The position numbers and the translations under genes were made by a program. From Candidatus Lactobacillus pullistercoris (lineage in GTDB: Bacteria; Bacillota; Bacilli; Lactobacillales; Lactobacillaceae), in assembly GCA_018883635.1 (NCBI GenBank), contig JAHLFT010000031.1, positions 1-48,502 on the forward strand: 48,502 nucleotides of DNA, in the 5' to 3' direction. The notes under the pieces are model-generated. The model did no database searches and was not told the DNA's origin. It worked only from the letters and a program-made list of their open reading frames with translations. Shown one piece after another: positions 1 to 9,452 of the stretch (position 1 is the first letter of the stretch; the number at the start of each line of letters is the position of its first letter).

Positions 1-459
1 AAGGAAGAAGAAACGCAAACAACTACGCAAATCCAAGATGAAGCAACACAAGTTGAAGAAGATTTTAGTAAAAATACACCGGAATTAGTTGTCACTCTTC
101 CAAATACCCAAGTAGAAGCTAATTTAGAAAATAATACGTCTAGCGAAACGAAAGTTTTACCTGAAAAGAAGACAAAAAATAAGAAACAAAAATATGTAAT
201 TAAGGCCAAGAAGAAGGCTAAAACTAAAGTAAAAGTTAAAATTGCCAAAGGAAAATTCTTACTTAAACATAAGAATAAATGGCAAAAAATTTCGCTTAAA
301 AAGTTAATTTCGTTAGCCAAGAAGCATGAAATTGTCTTATCTGGTAAGGCCAAATTGGTAGCTAAAGGAAATAAAATCTCCGTCTATGCCGCAAAAGGTA
401 AGAAGATGCATAAACAAGTAAAAGCGGGTAAAACTGTCAGAATTCATAAATTAAAGTGA
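1..459 (+). CDS. 3' end of a Lys-rich, probably secreted/cell-surface protein (truncated by window edge)
   Basis: Frame 1 is open from base 1 to TGA at 457-459; ends ...GKKMHKQVKAGKTVRIHKLK*; low-complexity Lys/Ala-rich composition. Confidence 0.6.
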   Translation, partial: KEEETQTTTQIQDEATQVEEDFSKNTPELVVTLPNTQVEANLENNTSSETKVLPEKKTKNKKQKYVIKAKKKAKTKVKVKIAKGKFLLKHKNKWQKISLKKLISLAKKHEIVLSGKAKLVAKGNKISVYAAKGKKMHKQVKAGKTVRIHKLK

Positions 460-642
460 ATTGGCAAAAAGACATTTGTCCAATTTGGTTTAAGAAAGCA
501 TTTGGTTCTTGTTAATAATTTACGTTTTAAGTAACAAAGAAGTAATAGTCAAAGAATCTTTTTATTGTATTGTAACTTTTTTGAAATGGATGAATGTTAG
601 GCTGTAATTGAAGTAAAGAAAGAAGAGAAAGAGAAGGTTATT

Positions 643-1749
643 TTGAAGAAAAAATTTTTAAAGTACTTTTTAGTAATTACAGCACTTTTATCATTAATAG
701 TTTTGTTTGCTGATAATCAGCAAGCTAAAGCTGCAAGTTACAACAAGTCCGAAATGCGATCTTTTGTCAGAAAAACAATCGCTAAATATAAAGCTCGCGG
801 TTCAGTCGTCGTAATTAAAGATGGACACGCACAGCAGATAAGCTATGGTTATGGTTTCTACGGTCGAAGACTTGGAAACGGTAATAAAAACGTTATCTAT
901 CCAGTTTGTTCCTTACAGAAAATCATGACGGGTGCTATCATTCAACAACTGATCAATCAAAAGAAGTTTACCGCGAATACTCCAATCTCTCGCTGGTATC
1001 CATCAATCAAAAATTCAAAAAATATCAGGGTTGGTAATTTATTGACGCACACTTCTGGAATTGTAATGAGCGGAACTGAAGCTAAAAGACACACAATTTA
1101 TTCAGAATTGGGTGCTATTGACTGGGTACTTAATCAATTAAGTCTCCATTCAGAAAATAATCCTGGACATTTTTCATACAATAACACTAACTTTATCTTA
1201 CTAGCCGGGATTATTCGCAAAGAAACTGGTAAATCATATGCAACCAATGTGAATAACCGTATTATCAAGCCTTTAAAACTGAAAAATACTTTCATCGGCA
1301 CACAAATTCCTAAAAATAAGATTAGAGCGATTTCCTATACTTGGAACAGACATAATTACCAGCAGCCAAAAACAGCTTCAATCCAGCAAACTTCACAATT
1401 ACCAGGAGCTGCTAATATTTACACCACGCCAAAGGATTATTACAAGATCCAACTTGGTTTAACTAATGGCAAAATTTTGTCACAAAAGCAATTTGATGAA
1501 TTAACTAATTTAAAATATCAAACCAATAGTTACTCTGGCGGTCTTTATATTAAGAAAAATGGCAAGTTAAAGATGGCTTATGGTAACTTGCATGGGACTC
1601 ACTTTGGTAATTGGTTCCAAATGACAAATGATAATAAGAATGGTTTAGTGATGTTTTTAAATCAAACACAAAATGATGAAAATCGCAACAAGGACATCGG
1701 CTATGAAATTTTGAATCGCATTAAGCCAAATACTTTTTCTAATAGATAA
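643..1749 (+). CDS. Serine hydrolase, beta-lactamase/class C PBP family, with signal peptide
   Basis: N-terminal signal peptide; SLQK (SxxK) and YNNTN (YxN) motifs; TTG start. Confidence 0.85.
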   Translation: MKKKFLKYFLVITALLSLIVLFADNQQAKAASYNKSEMRSFVRKTIAKYKARGSVVVIKDGHAQQISYGYGFYGRRLGNGNKNVIYPVCSLQKIMTGAIIQQLINQKKFTANTPISRWYPSIKNSKNIRVGNLLTHTSGIVMSGTEAKRHTIYSELGAIDWVLNQLSLHSENNPGHFSYNNTNFILLAGIIRKETGKSYATNVNNRIIKPLKLKNTFIGTQIPKNKIRAISYTWNRHNYQQPKTASIQQTSQLPGAANIYTTPKDYYKIQLGLTNGKILSQKQFDELTNLKYQTNSYSGGLYIKKNGKLKMAYGNLHGTHFGNWFQMTNDNKNGLVMFLNQTQNDENRNKDIGYEILNRIKPNTFSNR

Positions 1750-1765
1750 AAAGAAAAAAACAGCC

Positions 1766-1813
1766 TTGAGCACTAATGATAATTTAAATATCATGGCGCT
1801 CGGCTGTTTTTGT
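1766..1813. terminator. Bidirectional rho-independent terminator between convergent genes
   Basis: aaaacagcc...ggctgtttt inverted repeat with flanking A/T tracts. Confidence 0.75.
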
Positions 1814-1820
1814 TTTGCAA

Positions 1821-2465
1821 TTAATCTTGATTAGAAAACTGCTTGCCCCACTTCCAAGGATCTTCATGCCAGGTCTTCAGTAGATCATATTGAGATTCAG
1901 AAACGTGGTTATTTGCCTTTTCTTGTTTTAATAATTCAGGATAGGAGATAAGTGGTTCAAAACGGATATTTGCTTGTTCAAAATTATTTTTGGCATCGGG
2001 TAAGTAATAGGTAAAGATCGAACTTACTCCTAAAACTTGGCCGCCATCTTTTTGCGTCGCTTTAACTGCATTTAAAACTGAACCACCAGTAGTAATCAAA
2101 TCATCAATTAAAACGATTTTATCATTCTTCGTAAAGCGGCCTTCAATTTGACGACCCTTGCCGTGATCTTTGGGCTTAGGGCGAACGTAAATCATGGGCA
2201 AATTCATCTCTGCCGCAATCCAAGCAGCATGTGGAATTCCCGCAGTTGCTACACCGCCAATAATATTAACGTCTGGATATTTTTCTTTAATTAAAGTAGC
2301 CATATCTTTGGCAATCATTGACCGCAAATTTGGATAAGAAATGGTTAGGCGAAAATCAGTGTAAATCGGTGAAAGCATCCCACTTGCATAGGTAAAAGGC
2401 TTATCGGGTGAGATTGAGACAATCTTTTTTTCGATTAAATTTTCAATAATCTTAGTCTTGTACAT
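1821..2465 (-). CDS. pyrE: Orotate phosphoribosyltransferase
   Basis: PRPP motif IVLIDDLITTGGS; adjacent to pyrF. Confidence 0.95.
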   Translation of the reverse strand: MYKTKIIENLIEKKIVSISPDKPFTYASGMLSPIYTDFRLTISYPNLRSMIAKDMATLIKEKYPDVNIIGGVATAGIPHAAWIAAEMNLPMIYVRPKPKDHGKGRQIEGRFTKNDKIVLIDDLITTGGSVLNAVKATQKDGGQVLGVSSIFTYYLPDAKNNFEQANIRFEPLISYPELLKQEKANNHVSESQYDLLKTWHEDPWKWGKQFSNQD

Positions 2466-3174
2466 TTTGATTAAACTCCTCCATAATCTCTTGATAACTT
2501 GCAGCTGGATCGCTTGCTAACGTAATTGGGCGGCCAACCACTAACGCACTAGAACCCCATTTTCCTGCTTGCCCTGGTGTTGCCGTGCGGGCTTGATCAT
2601 CATGACTATTAGCAGCTGGTCTGATGCCAGGTGTTACGTATAAAAAGTCCGTACCGACATTTCTCCTTAAATCTTCAACTTCGCGTGCAGAACAGATAAC
2701 ACCGTCGGCACCGGCTTTTTTGGCCATTTTTGCTAAAGAAGTAACTTCTTCTTGCATTGGTAATTTACAATTTTGTTCATTCGCTAAAACCTCATCAGAA
2801 ATCGAGGTTAATTCAGTGACAGCTAGTAATTTAGGGACGCTTTTACCACTCGGCGTACCCTCAATTAAGCCTTGCTTTGCTGCATGAATCATTTGGCTGC
2901 CACCTAAAGCATGAACAGTAGTATAAGTAATGCCTAATTTTGCGAGTTGCTTCATACCGCTGTAGACAGTATTAGGAATGTCATGAAGTTTAAGATCTAA
3001 AAAGATTTTGTATCCTTTAGCAGCTAAGTCAGTCACTATTTTTTCACCTTGATTGAAAAATAGTTCCATGCCAATCTTAATATTTACATCCTGGCTTTTA
3101 CCTAGTATTTCTAATAATTCGTCTAATTGAGTGCGATTATCAACATCTAATGCCACAATTACAGGTTTATTCAT
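2452..3174 (-). CDS. pyrF: Orotidine 5'-phosphate decarboxylase
   Basis: MNKPVIVALDVD...; FLDLKLHDIPNTV motif; start placed at MNKP, downstream of the ORF-track start. Confidence 0.95.
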   Translation of the reverse strand: MNKPVIVALDVDNRTQLDELLEILGKSQDVNIKIGMELFFNQGEKIVTDLAAKGYKIFLDLKLHDIPNTVYSGMKQLAKLGITYTTVHALGGSQMIHAAKQGLIEGTPSGKSVPKLLAVTELTSISDEVLANEQNCKLPMQEEVTSLAKMAKKAGADGVICSAREVEDLRRNVGTDFLYVTPGIRPAANSHDDQARTATPGQAGKWGSSALVVGRPITLASDPAASYQEIMEEFNQNVQD

Positions 3175-3187
3175 TTTTCCTCCTGCA

Positions 3188-3300
3188 AACAAAAAAGTCT
3201 ATTTTGGTGCAGAGAGATTGCAACAAAATAGACTTATCCTAAGATAAATTTATGCCTTTTAAAAACTTGCGGTCTCTCTGTACCGTTTAAAGTTTTTATA
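3188..3300 (-). promoter_or_regulatory. PyrR-type transcription attenuator upstream of pyrF-pyrE
   Basis: On the minus strand: hairpin ACGGU-ACAGAGAG-ACCG, then terminator AAGUCUAUUUUG...CAAAAUAGACUU-UUUU whose loop UCUCUCUGCACC can pair with GGUACAGAGAGA (antiterminator). Confidence 0.85.
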
Positions 3301-3415
3301 TTTAATTCTCACAAAGAATAGCATCATCATTTCCAAAAAGCAGATTTATTTTTAAATAAAATTTTTATTGCAAAATCTAGAAAAGGGTGTAATATGTGTT
3401 CCTGAAAAAATAATT

Positions 3416-3433
3416 GAATGACAGAGAGCATTC
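3416..3433 (+). promoter_or_regulatory. Putative PyrR-binding hairpin just upstream of the MFS gene ribosome-binding site
   Basis: GAATG-ACAGAGAG-CATTC; same ACAGAGAG loop octamer as the pyrF leader; RBS at 3439-3443, ATG at 3452. Confidence 0.6.
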
Positions 3434-3451
3434 GTTTTGGAGGAATTAAAT

Positions 3452-4705
3452 ATGGACAATACTATTGGGCACAGTCGTGGACTATCTAAAAACCAGAAGT
3501 GGGTTATTGCATCTACTTCATCTGGATTTGCATTAGAGAACATGGATGTGCTTTTTTTATCGTTTGCAATGAGTTCAATGATTGCGCAGCTGCACTTAAG
3601 TGGAGGTGCTGCTGGATTAATCGGCTCAATCACCAACTTAGGGATGTTATTCGGAGGAATAGTTTTCGGCTTTCTTGGTGATAAGATTGGCCGAGTAAAA
3701 ATATTCAGCCACACAATCATCATTTTTGCAGTCGCAACCGCGTTAATGGCTTTTGCAAACAATATTTATCTAATTTATGCCCTCCGTTTTCTTGCCGGTA
3801 TCGGAGCTGGTGGGGAATATGGAGTCGGTATTGCGCTAATCGCAGAAAATTTTGATCATCATCAAATCGGAAAGATGACATCGATTGCCGCTATTGGTGG
3901 TCAAATCGGGGCAATTATTGCAGCTTTAGTTGCTGCTTGGATTATTCCGGCTGCTGGTTGGCATACACTCTTTTTAGTAGGAATTATTCCGGTAATTTTA
4001 ATCATCTTCATTCGTCGTCACGTTCAAGAGAGTGAACAGTTCTTGGAAGTTAAAGCTGAAGAAAAAGGTTCGCTACTCCGTGATGTTGTTAAGAAGATGT
4101 TCTCAACACCACGCTTAGCTTTGCAAACATTGGGTTTGATGGTGATGATGACTGTACAAATTGCTGGCTACTTCGGCCTAATGAACTGGTTACCAACAAT
4201 TGTACAAAAACAATTAAACTTGAATGTTTCTGGATCAAGCTTATGGATGATTTCGACGATTATCGGAATGAGCATCGGAATGATGACCTTTGGTTCAATC
4301 TTTGATAAATTTGGACCACGCAGAGCTTTCGCAATATTCTTAATCGGTTCAGCTGTGATGGTTTACACTTTAAGCTTAGCTAAAAATATGGAAACCTTGC
4401 TGCTTATTGGTGCAGTGGTTGGCTTCTTCTCAAACGGTATGTTTGGTGGCTACGGTGCAGTTATCAGCCGTCTTTACCCAACTGAAGTAAGATCTTCAGC
4501 TAATAACATTATCGTTAATGTGGGACGTGCAATCGGTGGCTTCTCATCAGTTGTCATCGGAATCTTAATGGATCACTACACTTTGGCAGTTGTAATGGGC
4601 TTCTTATCTGCACTCTACATCATCAGCTTTGCAGTCATGATCAGCTTGCCAGGTCTTCGTGAATTAACAAGAAAGCGTGGCTTAAATGACGGAAGTCGTA
4701 GTTAA
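3452..4705 (+). CDS. MFS transporter (aromatic acid/sialate-type); candidate pyrimidine-precursor transporter
   Basis: 12-TM MFS protein with GFLGDKIGR motif; overlaps pyrD by about 20 bp. Confidence 0.85.
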   Translation: MDNTIGHSRGLSKNQKWVIASTSSGFALENMDVLFLSFAMSSMIAQLHLSGGAAGLIGSITNLGMLFGGIVFGFLGDKIGRVKIFSHTIIIFAVATALMAFANNIYLIYALRFLAGIGAGGEYGVGIALIAENFDHHQIGKMTSIAAIGGQIGAIIAALVAAWIIPAAGWHTLFLVGIIPVILIIFIRRHVQESEQFLEVKAEEKGSLLRDVVKKMFSTPRLALQTLGLMVMMTVQIAGYFGLMNWLPTIVQKQLNLNVSGSSLWMISTIIGMSIGMMTFGSIFDKFGPRRAFAIFLIGSAVMVYTLSLAKNMETLLLIGAVVGFFSNGMFGGYGAVISRLYPTEVRSSANNIIVNVGRAIGGFSSVVIGILMDHYTLAVVMGFLSALYIISFAVMISLPGLRELTRKRGLNDGSRS

Positions 4706-5606
4706 TTTACCAGGATTGAAGTTAAAAAATCCATTGATGCCAGCTAGTGGAACTTTTGGCTTTGGTGATACGCCAGCAGCACAGAAGTTTGATTTAAATC
4801 AAATGGGTGCTTTAGTGCTTAAAACAACCACTAGAAAAGCAAAAATAGGCAATCCGCAACCTCAAATAAAAGTTTTGGATAACGGCGTTTTGAATTCAGT
4901 TGGTTTAACCAACCCAGGTGTTGATCAGGTGGTTGAGGTTAAATTAGCTGAATTAAGAAAAAAGTATCCGGATTTACCGATTATTGCGAGTGTTGGTGGC
5001 GAAACGATTGATGACTATCTCTATGTAGCTGAGAAGCTTGCCAGCAGTCAAATGGTTAATGCCTTGGAAATAAACGTTTCCTGTCCTAATGTTAAGGCAG
5101 GCGGGATGCAATTCGGCATTGATCCCAAGATCGTCGAAGATTTAACTGCAAAAATTAAGCAGATAGTAAATATCCCAATTTATGTAAAGTTAACGCCGAA
5201 CGTTACAGACGTTGTAATGATAGCCAAAGCAGCAGAAGCTGGTGGGGCAGATGGCTTGTCATTAATTAATACTCTTTTAGGACTAGATATTGATGTCCGA
5301 GCCAGAAAAGCTGTTTTAGGCAATGGGATGGGCGGCTTATCCGGTAATTGCATTCGTCCTGTAGCGTTACGGATGGTCTATCAAATTCGGCAGGAAACAA
5401 ATTTGCCGATTATTGGGATGGGCGGTATCAGATCAGTTACAGATGTTGTGAAGTTCTTTTTAGCTGGTGCAAATGCAGTAGCGATTGGTTCAGCACATTT
5501 TAGGGATGAATTAATTATTCCACATCTTGCTGAAGAATTGCCGCATTATCTTGATAAATTAGGTGTCAGTGACATTAATGACTTAGTGGGACAAGTGGAT
5601 TTATAG
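4686..5606 (+). CDS. pyrD: Dihydroorotate dehydrogenase, class 1 (1B-like)
   Basis: [33 protein letters not shown] motifs. Confidence 0.93.
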   Translation: MTEVVVNLPGLKLKNPLMPASGTFGFGDTPAAQKFDLNQMGALVLKTTTRKAKIGNPQPQIKVLDNGVLNSVGLTNPGVDQVVEVKLAELRKKYPDLPIIASVGGETIDDYLYVAEKLASSQMVNALEINVSCPNVKAGGMQFGIDPKIVEDLTAKIKQIVNIPIYVKLTPNVTDVVMIAKAAEAGGADGLSLINTLLGLDIDVRARKAVLGNGMGGLSGNCIRPVALRMVYQIRQETNLPIIGMGGIRSVTDVVKFFLAGANAVAIGSAHFRDELIIPHLAEELPHYLDKLGVSDINDLVGQVDL

Positions 5607-5646
5607 AGCCAAAATAAATTGAATAAATGCTATAATAATGAAAATG

Positions 5647-5687
5647 AATAAGCCATATCGTGAAGAGCGATAAGGCTTATTTTTTTA
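5647..5687 (+). terminator. Rho-independent terminator
   Basis: aataagccatatcg-tgaagag-cgataaggcttatttttt. Confidence 0.8.
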
Positions 5688-5720
5688 GTAAGTTAACCTA
5701 AAAGAAAGAGTAGATCCTAG

Positions 5721-8700
5721 ATGAGAAAAGCATTAATAGAAACACTTAGTCCTCTTTTTTTGAAGGAAATCGCACAAGCCGATGTCGATATTAATCCAAG
5801 AATAATCGTTAGGAAACAGATATTTGAAAATTTTGAATATGAAGAGGCTAGGCAACTAGAACAACAAGTTCAAGTCCAGACGCATGATTTTGAGTCTTTG
5901 GGTAACGGGAAATATATATTTGATCTGCTTTTAATGAATGGCTTTTTACATTTTGAAATCAAAATCACTTTTTCGGCGCATGATATTTTAAAAATTAGCG
6001 TTAATTCAATGATTCGTAATTATAGTACTAGCGCTTTAAAAATCATTGGCTTAAAGAAGTTTTTGCACTATTACATTCGTGAAAATCCTGTCGAAGAAAC
6101 AAACAGTTCGGCGCGGATTTTGCTTAATCATTTTACTAAAGCTGATCATGATTTACCCATAACTTTGAGAGCACAAATCCTTGCCGATGGTTTTAGTGCT
6201 TCACCCGAGTTGAGTTTTAAGTTGGGTCAGGATGCGCATCTATATCAGATAAAAAGTTTGCCAGCTTTCGTTGATAGTGTTCGCGAAAATCGCCCACTTG
6301 ATATGGGCAAATATTTTAATCGGACAGTTGAAATTGAGCAGATGGATGACAGCAGTCGAGCTTGGTATGAATTACTTGAAAATATCATTGATAGCAGTGA
6401 AGCAGTTCAGAAAGCACGTAATGCCTTCTCAGCCTATGCTTTTAAGACGATACCGCTGACTGGAAGTGTTGCCGATATGGTGGATCGCCTGATGCATAAC
6501 GGTGTAACGCTTTATGATAAAACCAGGCTTGTACATTATGATGAACGTCAAGATAAATTACCACTAAAAATCAATTTTGATAAAAAGACAAATAAAGCGA
6601 CTCTTTATTTAGATTATTTGGTCCCAATTTATGATTTAGATGGTTTAATTCGTGGTAGCAGACATTTTTATTACTATAAGACAGGAACTTGGACCTGTTT
6701 TTCTAAGATTGATCCTAATTATTTAGATCGCTATGGTATCGAAATGGGTGGTGAGATGACTTTTGGACATAAAACTATCCAAACTTTAGGTCGAAAAGTA
6801 TTGCCTCAGCTTAATCGAAGTGGCAATTTTGCACTTAGTGGTTATTCGGATTTGCAAAAGGCTCTACCACCTAAAGCTGAATTTGTCTTTAGACTAGATT
6901 TTGCCGATCAAAATATTGTTTGCACACCTACTGTTTTTTATGGCAAACAAGAATTTCAACTTGAAGAAAAAAGTGATGCAAAAATTCCCCGGGAAATGAA
7001 TGAGGAAAAAGCTGCTAAACAGGCAATTTTAAAACTAGGCTTTGTCAAAGATGTTTCCAATAAGTATACCTTATCAATCGGTTCGGCTGATAAAATCGAT
7101 TACTTTTTTGATGAAGGAATCAATCAACTTAAGAAAGTTGGACAAGTTAAGGCGACGGCTGCTTTTAAGCGCTTATTAGGCAATATCAAGAGCAAATTTA
7201 ACGTCAGCTTAGGCATTCGCTTGAGTAAAAATACACTTGATTTAACGGTTGCGGGTGATCAATTGGCTCCTGAGGATATTCAAGCGATTTTAAACGCTTA
7301 TCAGAAAAAACGGCATTACTTCATGTTGCGTAACGGACAAATGCATAGTCTAGAGTCACCTTCACTAGAGGATTTGGACCAAATCATGACTAATTTAGGT
7401 TTGAGTCTTAAACGCTTCGTTAAAGGAAAAATGGCTATTCCAGCCTATCGTGCCTTTTATCTCGAAAAAATGTTGGAGAGACGCGGCGGCTTGACTTATA
7501 CAAGTAATGATCAATTTAAAAAGTTGATTGCGGATCTTGAAAAAGGCAAAGCAAAGAAGGAAACAGTTCCTGCATCCGTGAAAACCGTCATGCGACCATA
7601 TCAGGTTCAAGGCTTTGAATGGATGAGCGGTTTGCTTGATTATAACTTAGGAGGTCTACTTGCCGATGAAATGGGTTTAGGTAAAACACTCCAGACCATC
7701 GCTATTCTATTATCACGGCGCAATAAAACAAATTTACCAAGCATAATCATTGTTCCGGCATCGGTGGTTTATAACTGGGAAGCCGAGATGAAAAAGTTTG
7801 CTCCTGAAATTGAGACGCTGGTTTTGGGCGGTGATAAGAAGCAAAGATGGGCGCAATTGAAGCAGGTTAAAAATCAGGTTTTGATCACATCTTATGACTC
7901 TTTGAAGCGCGATTTGGAACTTTATGAAAACATCAACTTTGATCTGGAAGTAATTGATGAAGCGCAAAATATTAAAAATGCGAAAGCCGCAGTTTCTAAA
8001 GCAGTTAAGGTTATTAATTCTGATCACCGCATAGCGCTCACGGGGACGCCGATTGAAAATAATTTGAGTGAATTGTGGAGTATTTTTGACTACCTGATGC
8101 CAGGCTTTTTAGGTGAATATGATTATTTCAAAAACAATTATGAAAAGCCGATTGTGAAAGAAAATAATGAAAAAATTGAAAACAATTTAAGTCAGATCAT
8201 TGCGCCTTTTGTTTTGCGGAGACTCAAAAAGGATGTGCTGCATGATTTACCTGAGAAAAATGAACATATTGTTTACACCCATTTATCAGGAAAACAAAAT
8301 GACTTGTATCAAGCTCAGGTACAAAAATTGATCAATCAATTGCATAAAAAAGATGAAAAAGACTTTAAGAAACAGCGCCTCCAGGTTTTGGCCGAAATTA
8401 CTAAATTAAGAGAATTGTGCTGTGATCCCCATCTTTTGTATGAAGATTATCGCGGTAAGTCTGCGAAATTAGCCGCAACGCTTGAATTATTAGAAAATTC
8501 GCTGGCAGATGGACACAAGGTTTTACTGTTTTCACAATTTACTTCAATGCTAGATATTATTCAGAAAAAATTGCAAAAGTTAGGTATGGCGACCTATGTT
8601 ATCACTGGCTCGACACCTAAGCAAAAGCGGCAAGCATTAATTAAAGAATTTAACCAACTAAATTCGCCAGCTGTCTTTTTGATTTCATTAAAAGCTGGTG

Positions 8701-8975
8701 GTACAGGAATTAACTTAACGAGTGCCGATGTTGTAATTCATTATGATCCATGGTGGAATGTTGCGGCAGAAAATCAGGCGACCGATCGCGCTCACCGAAT
8801 TGGACAAAAGCATAATGTGCAGATTTATAAGATGGTGGCAAAGGATACAATTGAAGAAAAGATTATCGAGCTGCAGCAGAATAAGGCAAGGTTGGCAGAA
8901 GAAGTTTTGAGTGGAAAAGAATTCACTTCTGGTGTGCTTGATAAGGATGATTTGTTAGCCATTTTGGAGAGATGA
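5721..8975 (+). CDS. SNF2/SWI2-family DEAD/H helicase
   Basis: LLADEMGLGKTLQTIA, DEAQ, LTGTPIENNLSELWS, ATDRAHRIGQKHNVQIYK motifs; 1084 aa. Confidence 0.93.
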   Translation: MRKALIETLSPLFLKEIAQADVDINPRIIVRKQIFENFEYEEARQLEQQVQVQTHDFESLGNGKYIFDLLLMNGFLHFEIKITFSAHDILKISVNSMIRNYSTSALKIIGLKKFLHYYIRENPVEETNSSARILLNHFTKADHDLPITLRAQILADGFSASPELSFKLGQDAHLYQIKSLPAFVDSVRENRPLDMGKYFNRTVEIEQMDDSSRAWYELLENIIDSSEAVQKARNAFSAYAFKTIPLTGSVADMVDRLMHNGVTLYDKTRLVHYDERQDKLPLKINFDKKTNKATLYLDYLVPIYDLDGLIRGSRHFYYYKTGTWTCFSKIDPNYLDRYGIEMGGEMTFGHKTIQTLGRKVLPQLNRSGNFALSGYSDLQKALPPKAEFVFRLDFADQNIVCTPTVFYGKQEFQLEEKSDAKIPREMNEEKAAKQAILKLGFVKDVSNKYTLSIGSADKIDYFFDEGINQLKKVGQVKATAAFKRLLGNIKSKFNVSLGIRLSKNTLDLTVAGDQLAPEDIQAILNAYQKKRHYFMLRNGQMHSLESPSLEDLDQIMTNLGLSLKRFVKGKMAIPAYRAFYLEKMLERRGGLTYTSNDQFKKLIADLEKGKAKKETVPASVKTVMRPYQVQGFEWMSGLLDYNLGGLLADEMGLGKTLQTIAILLSRRNKTNLPSIIIVPASVVYNWEAEMKKFAPEIETLVLGGDKKQRWAQLKQVKNQVLITSYDSLKRDLELYENINFDLEVIDEAQNIKNAKAAVSKAVKVINSDHRIALTGTPIENNLSELWSIFDYLMPGFLGEYDYFKNNYEKPIVKENNEKIENNLSQIIAPFVLRRLKKDVLHDLPEKNEHIVYTHLSGKQNDLYQAQVQKLINQLHKKDEKDFKKQRLQVLAEITKLRELCCDPHLLYEDYRGKSAKLAATLELLENSLADGHKVLLFSQFTSMLDIIQKKLQKLGMATYVITGSTPKQKRQALIKEFNQLNSPAVFLISLKAGGTGINLTSADVVIHYDPWWNVAAENQATDRAHRIGQKHNVQIYKMVAKDTIEEKIIELQQNKARLAEEVLSGKEFTSGVLDKDDLLAILER

Positions 8976-9019
8976 TACTAATTTAAATTATTATAAATAT
9001 ATTTATAATTCTAAATATA

Positions 9020-9057
9020 AAAAACGACTTAGCTTTTATTAACTAAGTCGTTTTTTC
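9020..9057. terminator. Rho-independent terminator
   Basis: aaaaaacgacttag...ctaagtcgttttttc inverted repeat. Confidence 0.75.
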
Positions 9058-9073
9058 TATGAAATTAAGTTAA

Positions 9074-9328
9074 TTAATTCTGTTTATCTTTGTTTGGTTT
9101 GAATAAGAAATATAGAATTCCAACTAGTAGTATGATGATCCCAACAGCAAGAGCCCAAGTACCGGGACCAAAGTTGTGATAATTAACCAGCATGAAGATC
9201 AAGGCACCGATAAAGGTTACGATAATTCCAGTTCTTAGGATAATTTGTAAAACATGATTATCTTTAGCAACCATATTTCTTTCAGTTAAAAGCATGATGA
9301 GCATCATTGCTGGAAAAGTAGCAAGCAA
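9074..9328 (-). CDS. Small hydrophobic membrane protein
   Basis: 84 aa ORF with two to three predicted hydrophobic helices; the internal Met-Met may be the real start. Confidence 0.5.
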   Translation of the reverse strand: MLATFPAMMLIMLLTERNMVAKDNHVLQIILRTGIIVTFIGALIFMLVNYHNFGPGTWALAVGIIILLVGILYFLFKPNKDKQN

Positions 9329-9452
9329 ACATCGACGTGCAAAAGTCTAAAGACAAAACCGTAGTTGCCTAGAGGAGTTTGATAATAAGTGTGAAAGTAT
9401 TAATCCTAATCATTTTAAAGGTAGACGTTATATTTATAATGTTACTGAAGAA

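Noticed and set aside
2624-2887. 87-aa plus-strand ORF inside pyrF
   Set aside because: Antisense shadow ORF of pyrF
3352-3762. 136-aa minus-strand ORF overlapping the MFS gene
   Set aside because: Antisense shadow of the strongly supported transporter; composition is not protein-like and there is no RBS
7395-8027. Minus-strand ORFs inside the SNF2 helicase gene
   Set aside because: Shadow ORFs of a well-supported coding frame
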